Source: Paracoccus sigandri (lineage in GTDB: Bacteria > Pseudomonadota > Alphaproteobacteria > Rhodobacterales > Rhodobacteraceae). From it: 64,000 nucleotides of DNA. Below, piece after piece: positions 7,485 to 15,999 of the stretch (positions are counted from its first letter, which is position 1; the number at the start of each line of letters is the position of its first letter). Location of the stretch: the NCBI RefSeq assembly GCF_003709565.1, contig NZ_QNRC01000002.1, positions 1 to 64,000 of the forward strand. The letters run 5' to 3'. The position numbers and the translations under genes were made by a program. The notes beneath the pieces are model-generated. The model saw only the letters and a program-made list of their open reading frames with translations, was not told where the DNA came from and made no database searches.

Positions 7485-7937
7485 ATGGACCGGATAGACA
7501 GAAAGCTCCTGAACCTTCTGCAACGTGACGCATCGAGAACGAATGTGGCTATGGCCGACGAGGTCGGGCTGTCTCCATCCAGTTGCCTGCGTCGGGTCCG
7601 GCGGCTGCGCAAGACGGGCATCATCGACCGCATTGTCGCGATCCTGAATCCCGCCAAAACCGGGCGCGTGCTGAAGGCGCTGGTCACGGTCGAACTGAAG
7701 CTTCATGGAGAGCAGCACATGCGCCGCTTTCTGGATCTGGCGATCGCCGAAGAAGCCGTATCGCAAGCCTATGCCGTGACAGGCGAGACCGATGTCGTCC
7801 TGATGCTGTCCCTGCGCGACATGGAAGAATTCGACGCGCTCTGCGACAGGTTGTTCCGCGACAAAACCAATATTGCCCGCTTCTTCACCATGATGGTGAT
7901 CCGCACCGCGAAAGAGGAAACGGCAATTCGTCTTTGA
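7485..7937 (+). CDS. Lrp/AsnC-family transcriptional regulator
   Basis: 150 residues. The ATG at 7485 gives MDRIDRKLLNLLQRDAS, the usual start of the family; ATG 7476 and TTG 7461 are in-frame alternatives. An N-terminal AsnC-type winged HTH (about 3-60: NVAMADEVGLSPSSCLRRVRRL) is followed by a RAM ligand-binding domain (about 68-145: VTVELKLHGEQHMRRFLDLA ... VTGETDVVLMLSLRDMEEFD). These proteins respond to amino acids as octamers. The divergent permease and the palindrome between the two genes point to local control of transport. Confidence 0.92.
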   Translation: MDRIDRKLLNLLQRDASRTNVAMADEVGLSPSSCLRRVRRLRKTGIIDRIVAILNPAKTGRVLKALVTVELKLHGEQHMRRFLDLAIAEEAVSQAYAVTGETDVVLMLSLRDMEEFDALCDRLFRDKTNIARFFTMMVIRTAKEETAIRL

Positions 7938-8190
7938 GCGCAGCATATCCGGCAGCCGAGCCAATGGCAGCTTCGTCCCGCACAGCTGCCGCGCCCGGCA
8001 TCCGTCATGCTGTCATGTCACGTCAGGCATCTGGATCGGCCCCCGAGTGACCTTGTCACCCTGAGCCTCTCCGATTCCGAGTGACCGCGAAGTGACCGCG
8101 AACATCTTCGGATATGGTGACAAGATGTCCGGCCCCGCCTCCGAGGGCAGCTAAGCACATCAGAAATATACCAAAAACGCCGCAAGGGAA

Positions 8191-8266
<76 letters not shown>

Positions 8267-8330
8267 GCCCGCGGCCCTTCTAGCGCGGGAGCGGGGCGGA
8301 TGCCAGACCCTCGCCGCGTCGCCAGGCATG

Positions 8331-8358
8331 GAAAAGGGCCGGTCGCTGGGACCGGCCC
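8331..8358 (-). terminator. Intrinsic terminator after carD
   Basis: On the minus strand a perfect 9-base-pair stem (8336-8344 with 8350-8358, GGGCCGGTC arms) with a 5-base loop is followed by TTTTCC. It begins 24 bases past the carD stop, as expected for a Rho-independent terminator. Confidence 0.75.
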
Positions 8359-8381
8359 GGATCGGTGCAACTTCGGCGAAA

Positions 8382-8891
8382 TCAGGCGGCGCGAGAGATC
8401 AGGACCTCGTCCACCCGCTTCTGGGCGGCGCCCTCGTCAAGGCCGCCGACGGCGGCCACTTCGCGGGTCAGGCGGTCCAGCGCGGCTTCATAGAGCTGGC
8501 GCTCGGAATAGGATTGCTCGCGCTGGTCGTCGTTGCGGTGCAGGTCGCGCACCACCTCGGCGATCGACATCAGGTCGCCCGAATTGATCTTCTGCTCGTA
8601 TTCCTGCGCCCGGCGCGACCACATGGCGCGCTTGACGCGGGCCTTGCCCTTCAGCGTCTCCAGCGCACGGTCGATCAGGTCCGGGGTCGAGAGGCTGCGC
8701 ATCCCGATCTCGGCGGCGCGGGCGGTCGGCACGCGCAGGGTCATCTTGTCCTTGTCGAAGGAGATGACGAACATCTCCAGCCGCAGCCCCGCGACTTCCT
8801 GCTCTTCGATCGAGACGATCCGGCCAACCCCATGAGCCGGATAGACGACGAAATCATCGGGGCGGAATTCGTTCTTCTTGGTCTTGGACAT
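8382..8891 (-). CDS. carD: CarD-family transcriptional regulator
   Basis: 169 residues. The N-terminal RNA-polymerase-interacting Tudor-like domain (about 10-70: DDFVVYPAHGVGRIVSIEEQ, FVISFDKDKMTLRVPTARA) contacts the beta subunit. The helical C-terminal DNA-binding part (about 80-165) contains RRAQEYEQKINSGDLMSIAE and carries the conserved tryptophan at RAMWSRR. The protein stabilises open promoter complexes, especially at weak -10 elements common in Rhodobacterales. It is a single gene with its own terminator, in the conserved neighbourhood of fdxA and the helicase. Confidence 0.95.
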   Translation of the reverse strand: MSKTKKNEFRPDDFVVYPAHGVGRIVSIEEQEVAGLRLEMFVISFDKDKMTLRVPTARAAEIGMRSLSTPDLIDRALETLKGKARVKRAMWSRRAQEYEQKINSGDLMSIAEVVRDLHRNDDQREQSYSERQLYEAALDRLTREVAAVGGLDEGAAQKRVDEVLISRAA

Positions 8892-9285
8892 ATGGCTTCC
8901 TCTAGGTAGCGCCCCAGGGAACGGGACACAAAAGACCGCAAGCGGCGACTGCCGCCTTCGGTCAGATCTTGTTCTTGTCTCAGACCCCGGCCCGGCAGAG
9001 GGCGTTGGGTCGGCAGCATGCCAAACGCATCCAGCAGACCCTGAAGCGGATCAGCGCCTGACGGATGCGACAGCAAGGTGAACATATCACAAAACGCGCG
9101 CCAAAAAAAGCACCGCGAAACCCGCATGAATGCAGCTGCAGAATGACGTTAAATCGTTCAAGGACAATGCGTTGGAGAATATTCGGTGAAAATTCACCTC
9201 GCCGCGGCGCCGCGAATCGCCCGCAAAACCACGGCGGCCGCAAGACCCGGCCCGCCAGGCTGGCGGGGCCTTGCCGAGGCCGGGA
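8892..9285. other. carD/fdxA intergenic region
   Basis: About 394 bases with no supportable gene. It must contain the carD promoter and the 3' end of the fdxA transcript. Near the fdxA end a GC-rich inverted repeat (9249-9270, GGCCCGCC/GGCGGGGCC) could form a hairpin but lacks a clear T run. I see no clean -35/-10 pair. Confidence 0.45.
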
Positions 9286-9624
9286 TCAGTCGCCCTCGCC
9301 CGGCGCTTCCGAGAAATATTTCCCCAGCTTGCCCTCGACCCCGTCCATTTCGGTGGCGGTAGGCAGCGGGTCCTTCTTCTGGGTGATGACCGGCCAGATC
9401 TCGGAATATTTCCGGTTGAACTCGACCCATTGATCCATGTCCGGCTCGGTATCGGGACGGATCGCATCGGCCGGGCATTCGGGTTCGCACACCCCGCAAT
9501 CGATGCATTCGTCGGGATGGATCACAAGCGTGTTCTCGCCTTCGTAGAAACAGTCCACCGGACAGACTTCCACGCAGTCGGTATATTTGCACATTATGCA
9601 GTTATCGGTCACCACGTAGGTCAT
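9286..9624 (-). CDS. fdxA: 7Fe ferredoxin FdxA
   Basis: 112 residues from the ATG giving MTYVVTDNC; a longer in-frame start at 9660 adds atypical residues. The cysteine pattern [17 protein letters not shown] and [12 protein letters not shown] binds one [3Fe-4S] and one [4Fe-4S] cluster as in Azotobacter ferredoxin I. The length matches the family. It is a small cytoplasmic electron carrier. It follows the S4 protein gene on the same strand. Confidence 0.95.
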   Translation of the reverse strand: MTYVVTDNCIMCKYTDCVEVCPVDCFYEGENTLVIHPDECIDCGVCEPECPADAIRPDTEPDMDQWVEFNRKYSEIWPVITQKKDPLPTATEMDGVEGKLGKYFSEAPGEGD

Positions 9625-9656
9625 CTGGCGCGCTCTTGCTTGATCCTTGCGGCCAT

Positions 9657-9956
9657 TCACCTAGTCCCTTCGCCCGGATCAATCAACCCGTCAGAATGTT
9701 CAAGATAGAGGCCCTGGGCCTCGGTCGCGGGTCCGCGGCGGCTGCCAAGCGCAAGAACCCGCAGCGCGCGGACACGGCCATAGGCGGAAACCGTCAGTTC
9801 GTCGCCCACATGCAGCGCCCGGCCGGGCTTGCGGCAGGGCTGGCCATTGACGCGGATGCCGCCGGCCTCGATCCGCTCGGCCGCCAGTCCGCGCGACTTG
9901 AACAGCCGCGCGAAGAACAGCCATTTGTCCAGCCGCAATCCCTCGGCGCCGCTCAC
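9657..9956 (-). CDS. S4-domain RNA-binding protein (Hsp15-like)
   Basis: 99 residues, with an S4 RNA-binding domain over about residues 7-65 ([40 protein letters not shown]). This resembles Hsp15/HslR, which binds stalled 50S subunits carrying peptidyl-tRNA. The start overlaps the helicase stop by 4 bases, so the two are translationally coupled, and the partners suggest a shared role in RNA handling. Confidence 0.88.
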   Translation of the reverse strand: MSGAEGLRLDKWLFFARLFKSRGLAAERIEAGGIRVNGQPCRKPGRALHVGDELTVSAYGRVRALRVLALGSRRGPATEAQGLYLEHSDGLIDPGEGTR

Positions 9957-12901
9957 TTCTTGTCTTTGAGCGTGGCGAGAATCGCGAAGGGGCTGTCCGG
10001 GTCGATCTTGCGCTCGGGCCGCTCGGGGCGCGAGGAGAAGGTCTTGGGCTTCTGCGCTCCGGGCTTGCCGCCCTTCGTCGGGCCGCCCTTGCCGCGCGGC
10101 TGGCCGCCGTCGCGCGCCCCGCGTTCGCCAGGCTGGTCCGGGCGCCCGTCGCCCCGCTGCCCATCACCGCGCTGCCCGTCACCCCGCTGCTGATCGCCGC
10201 GCGGCTGGCCGCCCTGGCGGCGCCCCTGCCCCTCGCCCTGCGGGCGGCGATGGTTCGCGCGCGGACGCGGCGCCCAACGGAACGTATAGAAGACCTCCAT
10301 CTCGGGCGCAGGCTCGGCCGCTTCGGATGCCTCGCCCTCGGCCGCTTCCCCGGTCTCGCCGGCGGCTTCCGCCTCGGCGCGGCGCTTCTCGGCCTGTTCG
10401 GCTTCCCATTTCGCGCGGGTCTCGGCGGCCAGGACGCTTTCCTCCTCGGTCATCGGCGCATCCGTGGCCTCGGGGTTCGCCGCCGCTTCCGCCGCAGGCT
10501 CCGGCACCGCCGGTTCGGGCGCCTTGAGCTTGACCCGCTCGCCCTTCTCGGCGGCATAGCCCAGGCCCTGCATCAGCCCGGCGAACTGTTCCAGCGTCAT
10601 GCCGGTGATCGACAGCATGTCGGGATTGGCCTCGAAACCGCCGCGCGTGTCCTGGCTGCGCAGCAGGTCGGCCAGGCGCTCCAGCATGTCGATGCGGATC
10701 GCGCGCTCGCCCGCCGGGCGATAGCCGGACAGCGTGTAATAGCCCTCGGGCACCTCGGGGATATGCGGGATCGTCACCAGGCCCGGCGGCGGGCTTTCGG
10801 GGAATTCGTCCAGCCCCTCGGCCAGCGACCACAGCACCAGCCGCAGCCGCGTCGGCGCGGGCTTCAGGAGCGCGGGCAGGAAGATGGTGAACTGGCCGAA
10901 GCGGACGCCATGCTTGCGCAACAGGCCCCGCGCCTCCTGGTCCAATTCCTTGACCTCGGCGGCGACCCCCTCGCGCGGCAGCACGCCGAGCGATTCCACC
11001 AGGCGGAAGGCGAAGCCGCGGGCCAGCCCCGCCAGCCCCTCGTCGCGCTGCATGGCCAAGAGCGGCTCGAACAGGCTGGCCGTCTTGCGGTCGATGAAAT
11101 GCTGCAGCCGGCGGCGGACCTTCTCGGCGATCTCGGGGCCGGCCTCGTCGTCCACGAAGACCTCGATGCCGGGATGCAGCGCATCCGGGCCCTTGACCAG
11201 CTTGCCGACGGCGGCGGTGCCCCACATCAGCCCGCCCTGTTCGGTGAAGTCCAGCTCCGTGTCGGGCGCGTTGTAGAAACGGTCGGCGCGCAGGTGAAAC
11301 TCGGGCCGCAGCGCCTCATGGCTGGCGCGGTTCAGCGTCTTCGCCTCGTCCGCCGTCGCGGTCTGGTCGGGGCGAAACCGGAAACCTTCGAGACGGCCGG
11401 CGAATTCGCCCTCGACCGTCACTTCGCCCTTGTCGTTCACTTCGGCCACAAGGCTCTCCTTCTGATTGAGCCGGCGCAGCAGCACCGAGGTGCGCCGGTC
11501 CACGAAACGTTGGGTCAGCGCCGCGTGCAGGGCGTCCGACAAGCGGTCTTCTACAGCGCGAGTCTCGTTACGCCAATGACTTTCGTCCTGCACCCAGCCG
11601 CTTCTTTGCGCAACATATGTCCAGGTCCGAATATATGCGAGCCGTTTCGAAATCGCATCGATATCGCCATGCACCCGGTCGATCCGATTGACCGCGCGCG
11701 CCAGCCAGTCCGAGGGAATCGCCCCCTCCTGCAGGAAGCCGAAGATGCGCGCCAGCAGGCCGACATGCTCGGCCGCCGAGATGCCGCGGAAATCAGGGAC
11801 CCGGCAGACCTCCCACAGCAGCCGCACGTCGCGCCCGTCCTGTACCCGGTCGCGGATCTCGGGCATGTCGCGCAGGCTCTTCAGCGCCGCCAGGTCGTCG
11901 GCCTCGCGGCCCCGGCCCAGAAGGTCGTCGCCCGAGGGCGCCTCGAGGCTTTGCACCAGCCGGTCGATCGTGCCGAATTCCAGCGCCGCATTGCGCCAGA
12001 CCAGCCGCTGGATCGGCGCGAAACGGTGATTCTCGATGGCCTCGATCAGCCCCTCGTCCAGGATCCGCGCCTCGCCGGTGACGCCGAAGCTGCCCGCCTC
12101 GGTATGGCGCCCGGCGCGGCCGGCGATCTGGCCCATCTCGTGCGGGAACAGCGGCCGGACGCGGCGGCCGTCGAACTTGTGCGTGGCGGAAAAGGCGACA
12201 TGGCGGATGTCCAGGTTCAGCCCCATGCCGATGGCGTCGGTGGCGACCAGGTAGTCAACCTCACCGTTCTGATACATGGCGACCTGGGCGTTGCGCGTGC
12301 GTGGGCTCAGCGCCCCCATGACCACCGCGCAGCCGCCCTTCTGGCGGCGGATCAGCTCGGCCATGGCATAGACATCATCGACGCTGAACCCCACGATCGC
12401 CGAGCGCGAGGGCATCCGGCTGAGCTTCTTCGAGCCCGCCCAGCTGAGCGTGGACAGCCGCTCGCGCCGCTGGAACTGCACGCCGGGCACCAGCGCCGCG
12501 ATGGCCGGGCGCATCGTGTCGCTGCCCAGCAGCAGCGTCTCGTGCAGCCCGCGCATGTTCAGCAGCCGGTCGGTGAAGACATGGCCCCGCTCCGGGTCGG
12601 CGCAAAGCTGGATCTCGTCGATGGCGACGAAATCGGCGCCGATCTCGGGCATGGCCTCGGTGGTGGCGACCCAGTATTGCACGCGCTCGGGCACGATCCG
12701 CTCCTCGCCCGTGACCAGCGCGACGACCGAGGGGCCGCGCGCCTTGACGATCCGGTCATAGACCTCGCGCGCCAGGAGGCGCAGCGGCAGGCCGATCACC
12801 CCCGTCCGGTGCGCCAGCATCCGCTCGATGGCATAATGGGTCTTGCCGGTATTGGTCGGCCCGAGGACGGCCGTCACCCGGCCCTTGGAAAGCATATTCA
12901 T
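9953..12901 (-). CDS. SUV3-type DEAD/DEAH-box RNA helicase with RG-rich tail
   Basis: About 982 residues from the ATG at 12901 (MNMLSKGRVTAVLGPTNTGK). Walker A is GPTNTGKT (14-21), the DEx box reads DEIQ, and motif VI is QIAGRAGRH. These define the mitochondrial SUV3/MgpS-like superfamily 2 helicases of alphaproteobacteria, which unwind RNA with 3'-5' polarity in RNA turnover. After the helicase core a long helical region runs to about residue 780. It is followed by an Ala/Glu-rich stretch and then a low-complexity RGDGQ/RGG-like basic tail (about 895-960), a plausible RNA-binding extension. Four bases separate the start from the TPR gene stop. Confidence 0.9.
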   Translation of the reverse strand: MNMLSKGRVTAVLGPTNTGKTHYAIERMLAHRTGVIGLPLRLLAREVYDRIVKARGPSVVALVTGEERIVPERVQYWVATTEAMPEIGADFVAIDEIQLCADPERGHVFTDRLLNMRGLHETLLLGSDTMRPAIAALVPGVQFQRRERLSTLSWAGSKKLSRMPSRSAIVGFSVDDVYAMAELIRRQKGGCAVVMGALSPRTRNAQVAMYQNGEVDYLVATDAIGMGLNLDIRHVAFSATHKFDGRRVRPLFPHEMGQIAGRAGRHTEAGSFGVTGEARILDEGLIEAIENHRFAPIQRLVWRNAALEFGTIDRLVQSLEAPSGDDLLGRGREADDLAALKSLRDMPEIRDRVQDGRDVRLLWEVCRVPDFRGISAAEHVGLLARIFGFLQEGAIPSDWLARAVNRIDRVHGDIDAISKRLAYIRTWTYVAQRSGWVQDESHWRNETRAVEDRLSDALHAALTQRFVDRRTSVLLRRLNQKESLVAEVNDKGEVTVEGEFAGRLEGFRFRPDQTATADEAKTLNRASHEALRPEFHLRADRFYNAPDTELDFTEQGGLMWGTAAVGKLVKGPDALHPGIEVFVDDEAGPEIAEKVRRRLQHFIDRKTASLFEPLLAMQRDEGLAGLARGFAFRLVESLGVLPREGVAAEVKELDQEARGLLRKHGVRFGQFTIFLPALLKPAPTRLRLVLWSLAEGLDEFPESPPPGLVTIPHIPEVPEGYYTLSGYRPAGERAIRIDMLERLADLLRSQDTRGGFEANPDMLSITGMTLEQFAGLMQGLGYAAEKGERVKLKAPEPAVPEPAAEAAANPEATDAPMTEEESVLAAETRAKWEAEQAEKRRAEAEAAGETGEAAEGEASEAAEPAPEMEVFYTFRWAPRPRANHRRPQGEGQGRRQGGQPRGDQQRGDGQRGDGQRGDGRPDQPGERGARDGGQPRGKGGPTKGGKPGAQKPKTFSSRPERPERKIDPDSPFAILATLKDKK

Positions 12902-12905
12902 GGCG

Positions 12906-13490
12906 CTAGATCTGGGTGCCTGCGGTTTCGCGTTCCAGACGGGCGACGGCATCGATCGCCTCTTGCTGATGCGGGTGGATCTTCAGGCTGGCGCGATAGG
13001 CCTCCAGCGCGCGTTCGGGATCGCCCATCTCCTCCAGCAGGACGCCCAGCTGGGTCAGTGCGCCGAAATGCCGCGGCTCCAGCTCCAGCGCGCGGGCCAG
13101 ATCGGACGCCGCCGGGCCGAAATGGCCCATCATCGCGAAGGCCGCCGCCCGCGCCTGCCAGCCCGCCGCGAAATCCGGGGCATGGTCGGTCAGCGCGGTC
13201 AGGTGGCCGATGGCGCTTTGCGGATCGCCCTCGTCCAGCGCGCCCTCGCCCCGCTGCAGCAGCATGTCCATCGCCGCAGAGCCGGACCTGGACCATTCGC
13301 GCAGGATGTCGGATTCGGCGATGCGCCAGCCCTCGCCCTCCGGCTCGGCCAATTGCCTAAACATTTCGTCAAGATCGCCCCGCTCTTGCGCGAAGCCGGT
13401 AGCCATGCCGCAAAGGATCAGGCAGAGTGCCCAGAACGCGCGGCGGCTTGCCGCTACGATATGGTGGAAAAGGAAACCATAGGCGCGCAT
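12906..13490 (-). CDS. Secreted TPR-repeat protein
   Basis: 194 residues. An N-terminal hydrophobic segment ending in FAQ (about 18-36) is a signal peptide. At least three TPR motifs follow (about 75-180): GALDEGDPQSAIGHLTALTD, AAGWQARAAAFAMMGHFGPA and GVLLEEMGDPERALEAYRAS. TPRs are protein-protein docking modules, here probably periplasmic. The helicase starts directly behind, so the two are cotranscribed although the link is not obvious. Confidence 0.85.
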   Translation of the reverse strand: MRAYGFLFHHIVAASRRAFWALCLILCGMATGFAQERGDLDEMFRQLAEPEGEGWRIAESDILREWSRSGSAAMDMLLQRGEGALDEGDPQSAIGHLTALTDHAPDFAAGWQARAAAFAMMGHFGPAASDLARALELEPRHFGALTQLGVLLEEMGDPERALEAYRASLKIHPHQQEAIDAVARLERETAGTQI

Positions 13491-13552
13491 ACAGGAACTG
13501 TAACCCAGCCCGCATGTCGGGCGCCAGAGTTAGCGCGACCAAGAGGATGCAT

Positions 13553-13837
13553 ATGAGCGATGTTGTGAACGCGGCGGTCAGGAAGCTGGAAGAAAAACTG
13601 GGCGGCTTCTCGTCCACGGCGAAATTCGTGATCGAGGACGAGGGCTCGATCATGATCGATTCCGAAGGCGTGCGCGCGGGCGACGGCGAGGCCGAGGTCA
13701 CGCTGCTGGCCAGCCGCGAGACCTTCGAGGGCATCCTGGACGGCAGCGTGAACCCGGCGACCGCCTTCATGATGGGCAAGCTGAAGATCGACGGCTCGAT
13801 GGGCGTCGCCATGCAGCTTGGCCAGGCGCTGAGCTGA
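13553..13837 (+). CDS. SCP2 sterol-binding domain protein
   Basis: 94 residues from the ATG at 13553 with AAGAGGAT upstream. The whole protein is one SCP2-like domain: KFVIEDEGSIMIDSEGV forms the early strands and GILDGSVNPATAFMMGKLKI DGSMG the conserved lipid-tunnel helix region. Such stand-alone proteins bind lipids or acyl-CoAs. It is followed after 12 bases by a lysophospholipase-like hydrolase on the same strand, which suggests a lipid-related pair. Confidence 0.92.
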   Translation: MSDVVNAAVRKLEEKLGGFSSTAKFVIEDEGSIMIDSEGVRAGDGEAEVTLLASRETFEGILDGSVNPATAFMMGKLKIDGSMGVAMQLGQALS

Positions 13838-13849
13838 CCCGCGGGCTTC

Positions 13850-14791
13850 GTGGAACCGGCGCCCTTCCGCCAGCTTCCCGGCGATCATGGCCGCCCCGCA
13901 CGGGCCTTCCGGGTCCGTGCGGATGACGGCGTGCATCTGCGCCTGGCGCTGTGGGAGGGCGAGGATCCCCGGCAGGGCACCATCCTGCTGTTTCCCGGCC
14001 GCACCGAATATGCCGAGAAATATGCCGCGGTCGCGCAGGAGCTGAACGCGGCCGGCTATGCCGTGCTGACCGTGGACTGGCGCGGACAGGGCCTGTCCGA
14101 CCGGCTGCAGGACGATCCCCTGCCGGGCCATGTCGGCGATTTCTCGGATTACCAGCGCGACGTGATCGAGATGGTCGTGGCAGGCACCGATCTGGACCTG
14201 CCGCGGCCCTGGCACCTGCTGGCCCATTCGATGGGCGGCTGCATCGGCCTTGCGGCGCTCCATGCCGAACTGCCGGTCGAGCGCGCGGTGTTTTCGGCGC
14301 CGATGTGGGGCATCCGCCTGGGGATGATCCCGCATTGGTTCGTACGCGGCGCGACGCATCTGGCCTCGCGGCTGGGGCGCGGCGGCCGCGTGGCGCCGCA
14401 GCGGGGCGGCGCCAGCAGCTATGTGCTGGACGATTCCTTCAATGCCAATCTGCTGACCCATGACGTCGACAACTGGACCCGGATGGTGCGCGAGGCGGCG
14501 GCCTGGCCCGACCTGACCATCGCCGGCGCCAGCTATGACTGGGTCGCGAAGGCCCTGGCCGAGTGCCAGCGCCTGGCGCAGCTGCCCGCGCCCGACCTGC
14601 CGGCGCTGATCGCCGCCGGGGACGAGGAACAGATCGTCTCGCTGCCCGCCATCCGGGAACTGGCCGGGCGCTGGGAGGGCGCCGAATTCCTGGAAGTCGC
14701 CGGTGCCCGCCATGAACTGATGATGGAGATACCGCCGCTTCGGCAGACCTTCATGGAGGCGGCCCTGGCCCATTTCCGTGCCGCCGGCTGA
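13850..14791 (+). CDS. Lysophospholipase-like alpha/beta hydrolase
   Basis: 313 residues from a GTG start 12 bases after the SCP2 gene. It follows the monoglyceride lipase/PldB pattern: LFPGRTEYAEKYAAVAQEL near the start, DWRGQGLSDR, nucleophile elbow HSMGG, the acid in AAGDEEQIV, and the histidine in GARHELMME near residue 285. The predicted role is hydrolysis of lysophospholipid or monoacylglycerol at the cytoplasmic face. The coupling with an SCP2 lipid carrier supports this. Confidence 0.88.
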   Translation: MEPAPFRQLPGDHGRPARAFRVRADDGVHLRLALWEGEDPRQGTILLFPGRTEYAEKYAAVAQELNAAGYAVLTVDWRGQGLSDRLQDDPLPGHVGDFSDYQRDVIEMVVAGTDLDLPRPWHLLAHSMGGCIGLAALHAELPVERAVFSAPMWGIRLGMIPHWFVRGATHLASRLGRGGRVAPQRGGASSYVLDDSFNANLLTHDVDNWTRMVREAAAWPDLTIAGASYDWVAKALAECQRLAQLPAPDLPALIAAGDEEQIVSLPAIRELAGRWEGAEFLEVAGARHELMMEIPPLRQTFMEAALAHFRAAG

Positions 14792-14899
14792 ACCCGCGCG
14801 CCCGGCCGCGCTGGCCTGCGGCCCCTGCCCCGTCTTCCCGGATGCGATTGATCTTTGTTGTATTGCGTCAGCGCATTTCCGAAATAATCTGTTGATATT

Positions 14900-15286
14900 A
14901 TGGAACATACATCGCTGCATTTCCTGATTGTCGAAAAGGACCCGTTCATCGCCCGCGACATGAGCGATGGGCTGGCGATCGCCGCGCCGGGATGCTCGGT
15001 CGAGGTGCTGAAATCGCCCGAGGAACTGCCCTTCGGCGCCGGCAGGCCGGCCTTCCCCTCGGCGCGCCGCCGGACGGTGCTGATCACCAAGCTGACCGTG
15101 GCCGAGATCGACGCCATCGGGCTGGCGGTGATCGCCGCGCAGATCAATGCCCTGATCGTCCTGCGCCAGGGCGAGGACCCCTTGGAGCTGATCCTGGCGC
15201 GCGGCTGGTTCTGCCTGCCCGCCCCCTTCACCGGCGACGACCTGGCCGAGCTGATCGCCGCCGTGAATCACCAGATCGCCTGCTGA
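14900..15286 (+). CDS. Degenerate response-regulator receiver-like protein
   Basis: 128 residues. The N-terminus LHFLIVEKDPFIARDMSDGL matches the beta1/acidic-pocket/alpha1 region of receiver domains (usually IVEDDPLI). The C-terminal half (LIVLRQGEDPLELILARGWF, CLPAPFTGDDLAELI) resembles beta4-alpha5 of single-domain regulators. The phosphoacceptor Asp expected near residue 55 after beta3 is not recognisable (the region reads RRTVLITKLTVAEID), and the conserved Lys is replaced. It would therefore be phosphorylation-independent. There is no output domain. Confidence 0.65.
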   Translation: MEHTSLHFLIVEKDPFIARDMSDGLAIAAPGCSVEVLKSPEELPFGAGRPAFPSARRRTVLITKLTVAEIDAIGLAVIAAQINALIVLRQGEDPLELILARGWFCLPAPFTGDDLAELIAAVNHQIAC

Positions 15287-15293
15287 CGGACGG

Positions 15294-15319
15294 AAAAAAG
15301 GGCCCCTTGGGGGCCCTTT
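15294..15319. terminator. Bidirectional terminator between convergent genes
   Basis: AAAAAA precedes a 7-base-pair GGGCCCC/GGGGCCC stem (15300-15306 with 15310-15316), followed by TTT. It lies between the receiver-like gene (+) and the holin-like gene (-), and works as a terminator in both directions. Confidence 0.8.
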
Positions 15320-15326
15320 CGCATTG

Positions 15327-15989
15327 TCACAGAAGGTCATCCTCGTCGAAATCGACGGGATCCTCGCGCGGGCGGTCGCGCAATCGGGCGGCAAGCGTGA
15401 CGCCGACGGCGAAGGCCGCCAGCAGCTTGGCCATGCTGCCCGCATTGCTGTTGGCCGCCGCCCCGGCCTTTTGCGAGGCCCGCCCCGCCGCCTGCCGCGC
15501 CGCCTCCACATTCTCGCCGGTCAGCCCGGCCTTGCGCGCGGTATCGCGGGCAAGGCCCTGGACGCGGCGCTCGGTGTCGCTGGCCAGCTTGTTGGCGCGG
15601 AACGAGGCCTGGTCCAGCAGCGAATGCACCTTGTTTCCCGCCATGTCGGCCATGCGCGCCGCCTCGGTGCGGGCGCGGTCCACGGCGGCATCCGCGGCCA
15701 GGTTGACCCGTGCCTCGACCTCGCGCTTCAACTCGTCGGTGGTCGGCATCGCGTGACGCGGCCGGGCCGCGACCAGCAGCAGGATCGCGCCGATCGCGAC
15801 GAAACCGGCGCCGATGGCCAGCGAGGCATAGATCGGCCCCCAGCCCAGCCCGCTGTCCAGCGCGCTCCACAAGGCGGCCAGCAGGAAGCCCGCGGCGATG
15901 GCGAAGACCACCCCCGCCGCCGCCTTGAAGGCCGAGCGGCGGGCGGTATCCGTCAGCGCAAGCTTCAGGCGCTGCGCGTAGTCGAACAT
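15327..15989 (-). CDS. Phage-holin-like superfamily membrane protein
   Basis: 220 residues. Two membrane segments at about 24-42 (AGVVFAIAAGFLLAALW) and 52-75 (GPIYASLAIGAGFVAIGAIL) match the DUF1469-type putative holin/Act superfamily. A long Ala-rich helical tail (about 85-185) and a third hydrophobic patch near 187-200 follow. The C-terminus is acidic (DFDEDDLL). It starts 10 bases after the DUF883-like gene, and the pair is typical of stress-responsive envelope genes. Confidence 0.78.
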   Translation of the reverse strand: MFDYAQRLKLALTDTARRSAFKAAAGVVFAIAAGFLLAALWSALDSGLGWGPIYASLAIGAGFVAIGAILLLVAARPRHAMPTTDELKREVEARVNLAADAAVDRARTEAARMADMAGNKVHSLLDQASFRANKLASDTERRVQGLARDTARKAGLTGENVEAARQAAGRASQKAGAAANSNAGSMAKLLAAFAVGVTLAARLRDRPREDPVDFDEDDLL

Positions 15990-15999
15990 CCGCGCGACC

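Noticed and set aside
10250..13360. 1036-residue open frame on the plus strand opposite the helicase
   Set aside because: It is the antisense shadow of a high-GC gene: His/Arg/Gln-rich composition, no domain and no ribosome site, while the minus strand encodes a clear SUV3-type helicase.
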